A stretch of 64,000 nt of DNA from Adiantum capillus-veneris (GCA_014529385.2 CM043958.1:77626669-77690668), one strand, 5' to 3'; counted from the stretch's first letter, positions 46,497 to 58,901 are shown. A program made the numbers and translations. Notes: generated from the letters alone by a model not told the origin.

Positions 46497-49400
46497 CATA
46501 GATCCTCAGGGTCCTAACAGGAGGTATCAGGGACCTGCACCTCAAAGATGATTCCAGAATCCAAATAATTGGGGAACTCTACATAGGATCTATACAACTT
46601 AGCACAAAACAATGCTACGATAGATATAGACAAATGTAGAACATTAGAAACTGAAGCAAGGTACAGGCTAGCTCACAAGCTTGTTGATAACCTAGAAGAG
46701 TGAGAGAGAAGAATGGGTCAACATTTTGAAATAAATCTATCTGGATTCAATAAACACTTCTTTACCTACTCGTGCTTGCATGGCCTACTTTGTAGGCTAC
46801 CTTCTATTATTTTAGTGGCCTTTATTTAGCATGCCTTGAGGGCTAAGTCCCATAGCTAGTGGATGCACTTGATCTATCCAACAATCCCCATCTCCGTTAT
46901 CAAGTGTTATCCACTCTTGCTTTAGCGGTCTCATATCCACTTGGCTTCCACGAATTGTGGCTAAGTTGTAGATTATTCAAAATGTGGAAACTAAGAATTG
47001 TCCCTAGTTAAAGCGATGTCTCTATATTCTTGGATTATCCTTCTATGAAGACTTTACTAGATATTGAGAGATTACGCTATAGAAGTGGATCAAAAATCTA
47101 TTGATAAGTGATTATGTTGTGTAGTGAAGGGGGGCTTAACTCATCATAGAGTTAATGCATAAGCCTTTTACAAAAATGAGATGGATTATTATATGCCTTT
47201 ATAAATTTAAATATGTTATTGATGTTGAGGATTCTAGCTCCATGTTTATTTGTAAATCCCACGAGGTTTAGAATTTTAATTTTCTTCCTTATATGAAAAA
47301 TCTTTAGATGTTTGGAGCATCTTCATGTAGGCCATCATCAGTACATGACCTCGTGTTTGATGAAGATTGTGTCCTCAAAAGTGTAAGTTATTCAAAATTG
47401 TGAACATATAGGTTAATAATTTTTTATAGAATTTCTTTAGCTCAATACCTTTTCTTTAAATCCAAAACATGATTCCACCATTTGAAAATGAGCCGGACCT
47501 CCTTTGATGTGAACTTAGTGATCAAAAGATTCAATCTAGGAAGGAACTCAATCTCCATGTGCAATTAGAGTTGTAGAAGATTCCTCCATAGCTTTGTGAA
47601 AGCTTTATCAATGAGGCCAAGATGCAAAAGTTGTGTGAAAAACCTTGAGGAATAAAAATAGGATGGCCCAAAGCTGAAAAATGGCATTTTTAATGTGTTT
47701 CCACGAAAGCGTCTACTTGCAGCTATAAGTTTACAAAGAAGAGTCATTGACATTTGAGTAATTACTGACCAAAAAAGTTTTTGTGTCTATTGTTTGAAAC
47801 CTAAGAGGGAATTTGAGAGTTGTTCAATCAGGCACTTGCTTGGTTTGGGATATTGAGAAAAGTGAAGGTGGTAAATAGGTCACCTTGGTCAGAGAAGCAC
47901 ATCAACAAAAACGAATTCCCTTGGTTATTACAAAGATGTCAACCAAGGGGAGTTTGTGGTAGACCTTAGCCTTAATAGTGGTGAACGGTCTTGGTGCTAG
48001 CATGATGAGACAGAAGGCTACTACCCACCCAATGATCTCCCTTCATAGAAGCACTTGGCCTCTATCTCTACCCTTAACTCTAACATCATTTTAGCTTTGG
48101 CCTTATCTCTAGCCTAGGATCTTGTTCCATAGGACTCTTGTCTTGAAATTACTCCCCCCTTGAAAAAGAGTTTTTTTTTGGGTGAAAACATGAGTGAAAA
48201 ATCTTATCCTAAAAGCACCAATGACTTTCTATGAAACTAGCATGTGGTCTAGCTATCTGCACATAAGAAAGATTGAACATTGTAAAATTGTTTGGATCAC
48301 AATCAGATTGTTAACTAAAAACTCTAAAGAGACTCTCCCTTTGGGCAAAAGGGATCTCAGCCTCATCTCAACTAACAGTAGAGACTACCTCAATCAAGGT
48401 GCCTAATGGAACAAAACTTATTGCTTCTACTTCTGAAACATTTGGATCAGAAACCATGGACTGCTTAGAGGGCTCCCCCTTAGGCCTACTAGAGGTGCTT
48501 ATAGAGGGTCCTCAAAAGTGATTGAAAGAGCCCCATAGCCTATTGCGAGTTGCATCTACCTCTTTTGGTAATTCCTGTGGCAACTTTGACAGGGGGGTGC
48601 TTCAACCACCCCAGGGGGTTCTTCAATCACCCCCCCTAGATTGAAATAATGCCTTTTGATGGGTGACAACCAGTTTGGTGCACGAGTTGACGTGCCATAG
48701 TTTATGATTACCCATGGCTCTATGGGGGGCACCTTCTCTTTGAGCATGCCCTCTACCCAGTGGATGGGGGAGCACTCTTACATACTAGTGCAAATCAATC
48801 AAGCAAATGATCGATCGTTGGACTTTCTTGTGATGCATAAAAAGTTTGGGGCCCTCTATCTAAGTCATGCTCACATTTACTCTCCACATGAGGAGTAACC
48901 CCCTAAACTAGTGTTATTCTCTTGAAAAGAAAAAGAGCCTTGTGTGGGGTGACTATATTGAACTGAATGTGATGAGATTCGTAAAATTCTAACTACACCA
49001 TCTAATGGACCAACATATTTACACTAAAAGAATCAATGCCCAACTGTTGTACAATACTTTGTATTTTTGAAAGAAAAATGTGATTGTATGATCGAGCGAA
49101 CCCAAATTGGAGACTTGTAGTGTAAAACTTCAATCTTAACCAATACATTATTGAAGTAACTTCAGTACAAAAAGCATAAATAAATAGCATCTATTTAATT
49201 TGTGTTTGGTAACAATTAGGCTAAGTGAGTCAAAATATTTCCAAAACATGGCAAGCATCATATAACTATGAAGACTTAGGTAGATGAAATGTGCTCCTGT
49301 TGTGATCTCTCTACGGCCGTGAGCAACATGCAATCTTGCTCTATGAGTGAATTTGATAAGCCACAAAAACACAAATTCTCTCTCTTAGCTTGTTCAAAGC

Positions 49401-50546
49401 TGTGGTAACAATATTGTCCCAAGCCTTCCAATTCTTCTCCACCTCATTACTAAGGTAAAATTTTCTTCTGGAATGCAATCTTAAGTTGTGCCCACATCTT
49501 GGGTTTTTGTGTCCATAGAAGAAACATCCACCACTTTTAGGCCTCGCTTTCTAGGGCTAGACTAGTCTTTGTACACCAAAAAGATTCTAATCTAGTTCAA
49601 AGATGATGTACGCCCATCCACTTATGAAGAAAAATATTGATGACATCCTTATTACATTCTCATTGTTCACCTTTGTAAACCGGTGGCTTTAAGATCTTTC
49701 ATCCATGATGAACTCTTTTGATTATCATTTACTGTACTAACCTGAATTGGAGGAGGCTTGGATGATAGAGGAACCTACATTACCAATAGTTGCTGTAAGA
49801 TTTTCCCAATCTGCACCTAACTCCAATATGAAACTTATTGGCAAAATCAATAATTTTACTCAAAGTTGTATTGAGCAAATTAAATTGGTTTCCATATATT
49901 AAGTGCAACTAAGAAGCGTATTAAAATCTCTTGTGTCAAGGAAGACATAATCATTGTGTAAATTATCAACCTCATCTTCTTGCACATCCAACATAGATGC
50001 ATCCACCCCTAAAGGCAAGTGAGGCTGCTTGAAGTTGGGACCAATGATCTTCATGAAGCAATTGGTCAAAATGCATTTCCAAAAGAAAGAAGAAGATGGG
50101 AACTTGCTAATGTATGTCAACACTTGAGTGAAATGGTCGCTTCTTTGCACTCAACCTTTGCCACAATCACAACTTGCTAGCTGTGTATGGCAAAACCTCC
50201 TATCTTAGCTTGCCAATGTAAAAGTTTCTACACACCGATACCCAAGTATGCAAAATATGATGCATCATCATCTTGCATGGTCCACTAGACTTAGTCAGAT
50301 GCAAAGTGTTCATGTTTGAAGAAACAATGTGCAAACTCATAAGTAACCCACAAAGAGGAATCCTCATACATCAAAGAGAATATGTCTTTACAAGTGAACA
50401 TACATCTTTCAAAAATCTGTACATGCATCTAAACCTAAGCCACAAAGCTAGATGAAACCTCTCTTTTCCTACTTTGTAGGCTCGCAAGTAACTAGCGTAC
50501 CACCATTGGCCAAGCATCAATGCTTCCATGCTTCAACATGAGATCA

Positions 50547-50624
<78 letters not shown>

Positions 50625-50640
50625 ATTGTGTGTGTGTGCG
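46497..50640. other. Non-coding or heavily decayed stretch
   Basis: No confident gene. LTR-end-like junctions occur at about 46885 (ATCCAACA before ATCCCCATCTCC) and about 48145 (TTACTCCCCCCTTG), both compatible with minus-strand elements. The minus-strand ORF 48556-48747 (TRAPNWLSPIKRHYF) resembles a retrotransposon linker, and 49899-50150 is an unassigned ORF. (TG)n covers about 50550-50670. Confidence 0.4.
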
Positions 50641-51357
50641 TGTGCGTGTGCGTGCGTGCGTGTGTGTGTTTCAATAACACTATAAAATATACACCAAAGA
50701 ATCCTTTCAAACCACAAAAGACACTAGAAACTATGTCAAATGAAAAGGAGGTATAATTCCCATTCATAGTACAGAATAGTCTTTATACACCAGCGCTAAA
50801 GTCAAGAGCCAAAAGATATAATAATCTGCATCTTCAAGCCAAGGAACTTTGAAAACCATAGTTGAGAAGGTAACCCTCACCTGCACCCATGGAAACAACA
50901 CAACATTTAGTTAGCATTGGTACCGTATGCAGGTGATCGATGGGTATCCCACATGTTATAGATGTCACCCAACTAGAATGCTTCCAAAGATAAATAATAC
51001 AAAAGGTCAAACGTATCATATATTTAGAGATGAAATCATTTACAAGGGGAAAAAACATATGAAGCCCCTTGTGCTTTACAAGCTCTCATGAGATAAAGTT
51101 CAACGAAAGAAGCTATTTAGGTGCCTCCACCAGCATATGTATGAGGAAGACTCACAACCATCAAACAGTTTGGACAACAATCCATTTCAATGCCAAAAGT
51201 CACATGAGATTGAGTTGGAGCAGTCAACTCCACAATAACCTGCTTATCCTTGCCATTTGCCATAGATCCGACACTTAACACTACCCCTTTGAAGGTAAAG
51301 TCCTCACAGTCCTAATGTACATACACTTCTCCCAAATACACACACCAACAATGCTAA

Positions 51358-51385
51358 GTGAGCATGTAAAGCTCACCTTTTTATA
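51358..51385 (-). promoter_or_regulatory. Sense-strand TATA box plus hairpin in repeat C
   Basis: Minus strand TATAAAAA (51378-51385) followed after one base by a hairpin at 51358-51376: GTGAGC, loop TTTACAT, GCTCAC. The downstream CACTTAGC is shared with repeats A and B. Confidence 0.65.
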
Positions 51386-51492
51386 GGGTTTGGAGCAAGT
51401 GGCCACCTTCCTTCTTAGCCATATGGCGGGTCCGGCTTCAAGAGGGGGATGGTGTAACAACGTCTCCATGTGCAGAAAGAGAAAAAGAGGAA

Positions 51493-51574
<82 letters not shown>

Positions 51575-51829
51575 TTAAGAGCGCAGTATCACAGACCTGC
51601 CAGGAGGGAGCCACCTCGCTATTAAGCAGAAGGCAACATCATTTACAGAGTTGGGCAACCCGCCCATAACCCATTTAGTATTTAAGAGTTAGGTACCATT
51701 AATGTACTACCTTACAAAAAAATTACATAGTGAATTTAAGTGAGTTATTCACTAAGGTACCCAGGCAATAGTCCCAATAGAAATATACTAGGGAAATAGC
51801 AACACGCTATAAACAACCATGTGTGTGTG

Positions 51830-52249
51830 TTCGCGTGTACCAGTACCAATACCAGTATATACAGTACCAGTACAACTCTAGTATTACCAGTACTAGTATA
51901 GCAGTAGAGTAGTATAGTAGTATCAATACCAGTATAGTCTAGGAGTACCAGTAAGTACCAATACCAGTATATCCAGTACCAGTACAACACCAGTACTACC
52001 AGTCTAGTATAACAGTATAGCAATATCAATATCAATAGTAGTAGTAGTACCAGTACCAGTACCAGTACCCTGTGTGTGTGTGTGTCTCAGTACTAGTACT
52101 AGTATCAGTATCAGTATGAATACAACACCAATATTAGTCCTAGTATAGTCTATTGCTATCAATAAGTACCAGTACCCATACCAATATATATAGTATCAGT
52201 ACAACACCAGTAGTACCAGTCTAGTATATTAGTATAGTAGTATCAGTAC

Positions 52250-52347
<98 letters not shown>

Positions 52348-52350
52348 CCA
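51830..52350. repeat. GTACCAG-type satellite tail with (AGT)n
   Basis: Imperfect array of 6-bp and 3-bp units (ACCAGT, ATCAGT, ACTAGT). A pure (AGT)n run of about 32 units spans 52251-52347. The same array forms the end of C' at 58119-58605, so it belongs to the repeat and is not an unrelated microsatellite. Confidence 0.85.
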
Positions 52351-52428
52351 GTACCAGTACCGGTACTTTGAGTGCTTGTATGTGTGTGTGTGTGTACCCG
52401 CCCTATCCTAGACGCCATGAACAATGGG

Positions 52429-52461
52429 TTGGCAGTAGGCCCATTGTGTATGGGCCTACTG
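52429..52461 (-). promoter_or_regulatory. 3'-terminal hairpin of body 3 with compensatory pair
   Basis: GGCAGTAGGCCCA (52429-52441) pairs perfectly with TGGGCCTACTGCC (52449-52461) around TTGTGTA. Compared with body 1, the third pair is C-G in place of T-A: both arms changed together. Hairpin I has two mismatches here. Confidence 0.8.
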
Positions 52462-52736
52462 CCTTGTGAAGCAGATGAGAGTAACAAAAGTCGAGTATGA
52501 AGCATTCGCATAGTTGTGCCAAGTCAAAATGTCCTTGAAGAGGGTTAAATCCGTCTTATCAACACAGTATCTGATATTGTCTTCAAGGAAGACATTACTC
52601 CTGTAGGAGTTTTAAGGCTTTGGCAGCCAATTTGAAAAAAGTATGGTTGTCATTCATAGTCTAACAACGATATATTTTATGTGTTTGCTCCTGATCCTAG
52701 AGGAATCCTCATATGTGTAGTTTGTTTAAAAGTAAC

Positions 52737-53045
52737 CTATTCTGAAATCATCAGAAGAGACTTGGCAAACTCCCCTTTGTGAGCAAGTGTCAGGGCGGGA
52801 ATGTTTTCAATGACTTCAGATAACTCTGCCACCCCTTTCTTAGAGTTGTTGACAAGGTGGGCAAAGGTATGGACACATTTATCAAACGACATGGTTTGAA
52901 CCAAAGAGTTGGCTAGATCATCTGAAGCCCCTACTATCAGTTCAAATGCCATAGGGTCATGAATGCATCTAAGTACCTGAAGTGATGCTTTAGAAAGAGG
53001 CACTGTAGAAAGCTCTATCCCTTGAGATAGTGCTAAGTTCTGCAA
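52737..53045 (-). pseudogene. QNLALSQG ORF of element 3
   Basis: 102 codons starting at TTGCAG: QNLALSQGIELSTVPLS, IHDPMAFELIVGASDDL, ending EFAKSLLMISE. Aligns with 36836-37090 and 43045-43296 in the first 35 residues and in hydrophobic spacing afterwards. It is the longest and cleanest of the three. Confidence 0.55.
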
Positions 53046-53962
53046 AGTCCATAAAAATTTATTTAGAGAAATATATTACCAGAGGTAAGAACTGGTAAAC
53101 TCTTCAGTCTTCAACCGACCAAGCGAACCTATAAGGGTCGTGTGAAGAGAGCCCTATCGCTCAAGGATCAATCTAATGTAAAATTATCTAGGACATACAT
53201 TGAGGGATTAAAATATAGTAACTAGGTCTTTGAATAGTATCACTACTATTCTTGGTGTTAGGTGTGTGTGTGTTTCAATAACAATATAACATATACACCA
53301 AAAAATCCTTTTTGATCACAACAGACACTAGAAACTATGTCAAATGAAAAGGAGGTATAATTCCCATTCATAGTACAGAACAATTTTTATACACCAGTGC
53401 TGAAATCAAGAACCATAAGATATAATAGTCCGCATCTTCAAGCCAAGGTACTTTGAAAACCATAGTTGAGAAGGTAACCCTCACCTGCACCCATGGAGAC
53501 AACACAACATTTAGCTAGCATTGGTATTGTATGCAGGTGATGCATGGGTATCCCACATGTTATAGATGTCACCCAACTAGAATGCTTTCAATGATAAATA
53601 ATAAAAAAGGTCAAATTAATCATATATTTAAAGAGGAAATCATTTACAAGGGATAAAAAACATATGAAGCCCCTTGTGCTTTACAAGCTCTCATGAGATA
53701 AAGTTCAACAGAAGAAGCTATTCAGGTGCCTCCACCGGCATATGTATGAGGAATACTCACAACCATCAAACAGTTTGGACAATAGTCCATTTCAATGCCA
53801 AAAGTCACCTGAGATTGAGTTGGAGCAGTCAACTTCACAATTTCCTGCTTCTCCTTGTCGTTTGCCATAGATCCGAAACTTAACACTACCCCTTTGAAGG
53901 TAAAGTCCTCACAGTCCTAATGTGCAGACACTTCTCCCAAATACACACACCACCAATGCTAA

Positions 53963-53990
53963 GTGAGCATGTAAAGCTCACCTTTTTATA
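53963..53990 (-). promoter_or_regulatory. Sense-strand TATA box plus hairpin in repeat C'
   Basis: Identical in sequence to the cassette in C: TATAAAAA, then GTGAGC / GCTCAC arms. By position it would be the promoter copy for body 3. Confidence 0.65.
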
Positions 53991-54103
53991 GGGTTTGGAG
54001 CAAGTGGCCACCTTCCTTCTTAGCCATATGGTGGGTCCAGCTTCAAGAGGGGGATGGTGTAACAGCGCCACCATGTACAGAGAGAGAAAAAGAGGGGGGT
54101 GTG

Positions 54104-54157
<54 letters not shown>

Positions 54158-54419
54158 TTAGGAGCACAATATCGTAGACCTGTCAGGAGGGAGCCACCTC
54201 ACTATTAAGCAGAAGGCGACATCATTTTTAGAGCTGGGTAACCCGTCCATAGCCCATTTAGTATCTAAGGGTTAGGTACCAATAAGGTACTACCTTAGAA
54301 AAATTACATAGTGAATTCAAGCGAGTTATTCACTAAGGTACCCCAGGCCAACACTCCCAGTAGAAATATGCTAGTGAAATCGCAACACGCTATAAACAAC
54401 CATGTGTGTGTGTGCATAC

Positions 54420-54646
54420 TGTTGGAATTAGGGTTGCAGAGAAACGCACATAGCTTGGAGAAGATGAAGGAAGCTCAAGGCACACAATAGAGAGTGTGTT
54501 ACTTAGTGTGCAATGTAAAGATAGATAGCCCTAGAGTGATGGTCATATATATAATGCACGGGGGAAAAAACCTCCTAAAGAGGGAAAAAATGCCCCGGCG
54601 GTCCTAGTGTGTTCACACACATCACTACCACATGTATATGGTAACA
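54420..54646 (-). repeat. Copia-2 3' LTR
   Basis: Flanked inside by the minus-strand polypurine tract CCAGGGGGGATT (54647-54658). Contains CATATATATAATG where the partner LTR has a short GCG sequence. Confidence 0.95.
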
Positions 54647-54721
54647 AATCCCCCCTGGAGTGATGCGGTGAAGGAGAGTTGGCACATGAGTAAAGGGAAG
54701 TGCCATGCCCTGAGGACAGGA

Positions 54722-55169
54722 TCAGTCCATAAAGGGGAGTAAGCCCAAAGCTTTGCGGAAAGCTTCAAGCTTCTCACGAGACAACGCCTTTGTGAAAAGA
54801 TCTGCAAGGTTGTCCTGTGTTGGCACATAGGCCAAGCTGATCTCCTGCTGAGAGCCTCTCCCTGACATAGTGGTAATGCACCTCAATGTGCTTTGTGCGA
54901 GCATGAAAAACTGGGTTCCTCGCAACTGCCAATGCGCTCTGACTATCAGTGTAGATAGTGTTGGCAGTGTTCTGTCCAACACCCAAATCAGCCATAAGGC
55001 GTCTGAGCCATACACACTCAACCGTAGTTGTGAAGACTACTCTGTACTCAGCCTCACAACTCGAAGTGGCCACAGTAGGTTGCTTCTTGCTCAACCATGA
55101 TATACATGAATTGCCAAGCATGAAACAAAAACCACTTGTGGACACTCGCGTGTCAAAACAACCAGCCCA
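54722..55169 (-). pseudogene. Copia-2 RNase H, broken
   Basis: After the TAG, the same frame reads RVSTSGFCFMLGNSCISWL, TSSCEAEYR, YTDSQSALAVARNPVF and HARTKHIEVHYHYVRERL. A frameshift near 54850 moves to PTQDNLADLFTKALSREKL, ending near 54722. Complete in content but split by one stop and one frameshift. Confidence 0.88.
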
Positions 55170-57563
55170 CTATGAGTCTGAAAAAGCATGTAAGTCTGGT
55201 GGCAATGATCCCCCCTTGGGATAGAACAAGCCAAGATGTAAAGTGCCACTAAGATAGCGGAAAATCCTCTTGACAACCTGCCAATGCTTAGACCCTGGGC
55301 TATGCATGAATTTGCTGACCTGTGAGACTGCAAACTGAATATTTGGCCTTGTGTTGCATACATAAATGAGGCAGCCAACAACAGTTTGGTAAAGAGTGAC
55401 ATCAGCATGATCGCCAGCATCATGTAGACTCAACTTCAAACCTATTTCCATGGGAGTGGCAATAGGTTTGCATTCCTCAAGTCCAAACTTACATAGCAAT
55501 GTCTCTATGTAACTTTTCTGACACAAGGCAATACCACCATCACACTGCTTAAACTGTATACCCAAGTAATGATGCAACAGCCCCAAATCTTTCATCTTGA
55601 AAGTAGCATTCAAATCAGCCTTAAATCCAGCAATATGTCTCTCATTTGGTCCAGTGATCAGCAAATCATCAACACAAAGAACCACGATGAGAAGTACATC
55701 ACCCTCACGCTTTACATACAATGTGCTTTTTGTTGGAATGTTACGAAAGCCTCGTTTAACCAAATGAGTGTCAGCTTTCTCATACCAAGCACGAGGAGAT
55801 TGCTTCAACCCATACAAAGCCTTGTTACATTTGCACACTTTGTCCTCTTGTCCTTTTATGACAAAACCGCAAGGCTGCGTTACATAAACTTCCTCAAATA
55901 TGTCACCATTTAAGAAAGCAGTAACAATGTCTGATTGATGTACATCCCAACCAAAATGAGCTGCAAATGCACATAGAGGCGGCAAAGAAGCAACCATATC
56001 AGATTTCTGCAAACGCAGCAAACTGGCAAAATTCAGATGACCAAAACATGCATGCCAAAGTTTTGCATCTGAAATAGCCCTTGAATCTGCAACAACATTT
56101 GCAAAATTTTGTCCACACTTATCATACAAAGCGAGCTTATACAGCCCACGACACAAAAGCCCAGATGCAACAATTTCATCACCAAAACCGAGATCATGAA
56201 TTGTACATCTGTTATCCACAAATTTGACTACAAGTCCAAATCTAGCAAGTGCGGATACAGACAAGAGATTCTTCTTGATCCTAGGTACATAAAGTGCATC
56301 AGAAAGTGTGAAGGAACTGCCATTAGCAGTAGTGAGCACAATCTTTCCAACTCCCTGAACTGGATAAGAGGCGTTGTTGGCACAAGTGACTGAATTCCCA
56401 TGAGGGACAGACTTGAGAGAGGTAAACAATTCACGATGTGAGGTAATGTGCTTTGTAGCACCACTGTCAAAATACCACACATGTGAATCTGCAGCAACTG
56501 ACAAGCATGCATCATGGACAGCAGGATTGTAAGTGCACTCTGCGCTAAAAGCCCATTCTGCATCAACATCAGCAACACAGTCTCCTTTCACAGAAGACTC
56601 AACAATGGTTGCATTTGTAGTGGAACCAACATTTGCAGTGGAACCACCCTCTTTCTTCTTATCCTCTTTGGCCTTCAACTTAGGACACGACTTGATCAAG
56701 TGATCATTGGCTTTACAATAATGGCAACGCATCTTCTTTTTGCCCTTATCACCAGAATTTCCAGACGAATTGTTGCCAGCAGAAGCATTAGGAACAAAAA
56801 TTTTGCCACTCACAGCAGAACCATAAGAAGTGGCTGCATTACTGTTACCACCCTTTCTTTGAGAAGCAATAAAAGGCTGTTCAACTGCACGCTGCCTAGT
56901 CCTGTTTTTTCTAGAAAGTGACTCTTCCAACAGCAATGTGCATAATGCATCAAACTTGACAACTTCAGGATTTCCTTGGGTCATTAGTCTCCAAGTACTA
57001 GCAAAACTCTGGTAAGAATCTGGAACAGTCTGCACAAGGGAATTGTCTGAAATGACTTCACCTGCAGAAATAAGTTGTTCATTGATATCCTTGACACCAA
57101 CAAGAAAAGTGTCCATATCATCTTCCTCATGCATAATCTTCGACTCCAGCTCTTTACGCAGCAAAGCAATTTTAGCCTCATTGCGGCTTGTATAAAGACC
57201 TGCTAGAATATCCCAAGCCTGTTTTGCAGATTTTGCTGAACAGATGTGAGGAACAATGGTGCACTTCACAGACAACGCAATCAATGCATGAGCCTGCACA
57301 TCCTTAACATCCCAACGAGCTTGTTCTGTCGTAGGCAAAACAACTCTAACAGCTGCAATCCTTACAACAAGACCTGCAACATCCTCAACATCGCCTACAT
57401 CCTCAGAACCAGGACGTACATCAATGCCCTGCACAATGTTCGAGACACCCTTTGACACAAGAACATGTTGCATCATATAAGACCACATAGGGTAGTTGTC
57501 TCCATCCAACTTGTCCTCAGTAGCAAACATCTTGAACACATGTGTGTTGTTGTTGTCAGCCAT
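55170..57563 (-). pseudogene. Copia-2 gag-pol with integrase deleted
   Basis: The ATG at 57563 (MADNNNTHVFKMF) opens Gag with LDGDNYPMWSYMM, CCHC knuckle CHYCKANDHLIKSC and protease DSGATKH. The GAG-pre-integrase block LWHACFGHLNFASLLRLQK follows, and the frame then jumps to AAHFGWDVHQSDIVTAFLNG of RT near 55950-55990. All of the integrase core and the N-terminal part of RT are therefore missing in frame. RT keeps VVLCVDDLLITG (C for Y in YVDD). A TAG at 55170-55172 stops the frame at AFSDS, just before RNase H. Confidence 0.92.
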
Positions 57564-57886
57564 GGTAAATGCTGCACCTGATGTGAAAACTGCCCGAAAA
57601 TAGGAGAAATGGAGCGGGAACAACCTGTGCTATATAGCACAAACCGTAGAAGACTATAAGGCACCTGTTATGCAGATAACGGCACTGACAGAAACTCTGC
57701 ACAAAATGACAAAATAGCTTGTGCAGCACTGCATGTAGTGGAAACAAAGGCCGAAATGAGCCCAAATCCAAAATCTGAGCAGACCAAGCTCTACCTGTGA
57801 ACGCTTGCCAAAGCTCACTGAAATCGGAGAAAGTGAGCAGGCGTGTGCTGGAGCAGCTGGCGACTAAGCCCGGGAGGACGTGACCT

Positions 57887-57898
57887 GCTCTGATACCA
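57887..57898 (-). other. Copia-2 primer-binding site
   Basis: Minus strand TGGTATCAGAGC, two bases from the LTR; initiator Met tRNA type, as in Copia-1 and the gypsy element. Confidence 0.9.
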
Positions 57899-57900
57899 AT

Positions 57901-58118
57901 TGTTGGAATTAGGGTTGCAGAGAAACGCACACAGCTTGGAGAAGACGAAGGAAGCTCAAGGCACACAATAGAGAGTGTGTTACTTAGTGTGCAATGGAAA
58001 GATAGATAGCCCTAGAGTGATGGGCGTGCACGGGGGAAAAAACCTCCTAAAGAGGGAAAAAATGCCCCGGCGGTCCTAGTGTGTTCAGACACATCACTAC
58101 CACATGTAGATGGTAACA
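57901..58118 (-). repeat. Copia-2 5' LTR
   Basis: Adjoins the PBS region on the inner side and the duplicated CATAC on the outer side. Confidence 0.95.
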
Positions 58119-58604
58119 CATACCAGTACCATTACCAGTAAGTATCAGTACCAGTACCAGTACCAGTACAACTCCAATATTACGAGTACTAGTATAGCAA
58201 TATAGTAGTATAGCAGTATCAGTACTAGTAGTGTATAGTGTTAGCATCAGTACCAATATAGTCTAGTAGTACCAATACCAGTATATCCAGTTCCAGTACA
58301 ACACCATTACTACCAGTCTAGTATAGCAGTATCAATATCAGTAGTAGTACTAGTACCAGTACCCTGTGTGTGTGTGTGTGTGTGTGTCTAAGTACCAGTA
58401 TCAGTACCGGTACAACACCAGTATCAGTCGCATTATAGTCTATTGGTATCAGTAAGTACCAGTACCCGTACCAGTATATAAAGTACTAGTACAACAGTAG
58501 TACTACCAGTCTAGTATATTAGTATAGCAGTATCAGCATCAGTAGTAGTAGTAGTAGTACCAGTACGAGTACTACCAGTATCAGTACCACTACCAGTACC
58601 AGTA

Positions 58605-58718
<114 letters not shown>

Positions 58719-58901
58719 ATATATTTGCACTTGATCATGTATCTACTCTTCAAGCCACTAAACTATTTCAACGATGTGTATTTTTGCAAATTTTTGATAT
58801 AGTATCCAACAAGATTAATGCATAGATTGCATTATTTGTGTTAAAAAAACACCACTACACCCTTCTTTCTCATTTGATGTGTAAGGTCATTTATCTAATA
58901 G

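Larger units (their letters stand above)
50660..52393 (-). repeat. Repeat C: LTR-like direct repeat of TG-bounded element 3 (downstream copy)
   Basis: About 1.73 kb, starting (TG)n TTTCAATAACA. Includes the TATA/hairpin cassette, (AG)n at about 51498-51571, and a 550-bp tail built of GTACCA, GTATCA and AGT-type repeats ending in (TG)n. The partner C' is at 53262-58629 and is interrupted by Copia-2. Confidence 0.8.
52394..53261 (-). mobile_element. Body 3: internally deleted element without RT
   Basis: Only about 0.87 kb lies between C and C'. The 3' end (ACCCGCC, hairpin) and the QNLALSQG ORF are kept, but the 5' ORF and the whole RT are missing. The TG junctions on both sides remain. It is a deletion derivative that could only move with proteins from a full copy. 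Confidence 0.7.
54420..58118 (-). mobile_element. Copia-2: Ty1/copia element with TSD CATAC
   Basis: LTRs 54420-54646 (227 bp) and 57901-58118 (218 bp) begin TGTTGGAATTAGGG and end GGTAACA. The target duplication CATAC is at 54415-54419 and 58119-58123. LTRs differ by about six substitutions and one 9-bp indel, so it is older than Copia-1. Total 3.7 kb, short for a copia element because integrase and the start of RT are deleted. Minus strand. Confidence 0.95.

Noticed and set aside
48556-48898. Possible retrotransposon linker ORFs
   Set aside because: Proline-rich short frames without catalytic motifs; too weak to call an element.
50492-50767. ORFs made of TH or VC repeats
   Set aside because: Translation of the (TG)n tract at 50550-50670; not a protein gene.
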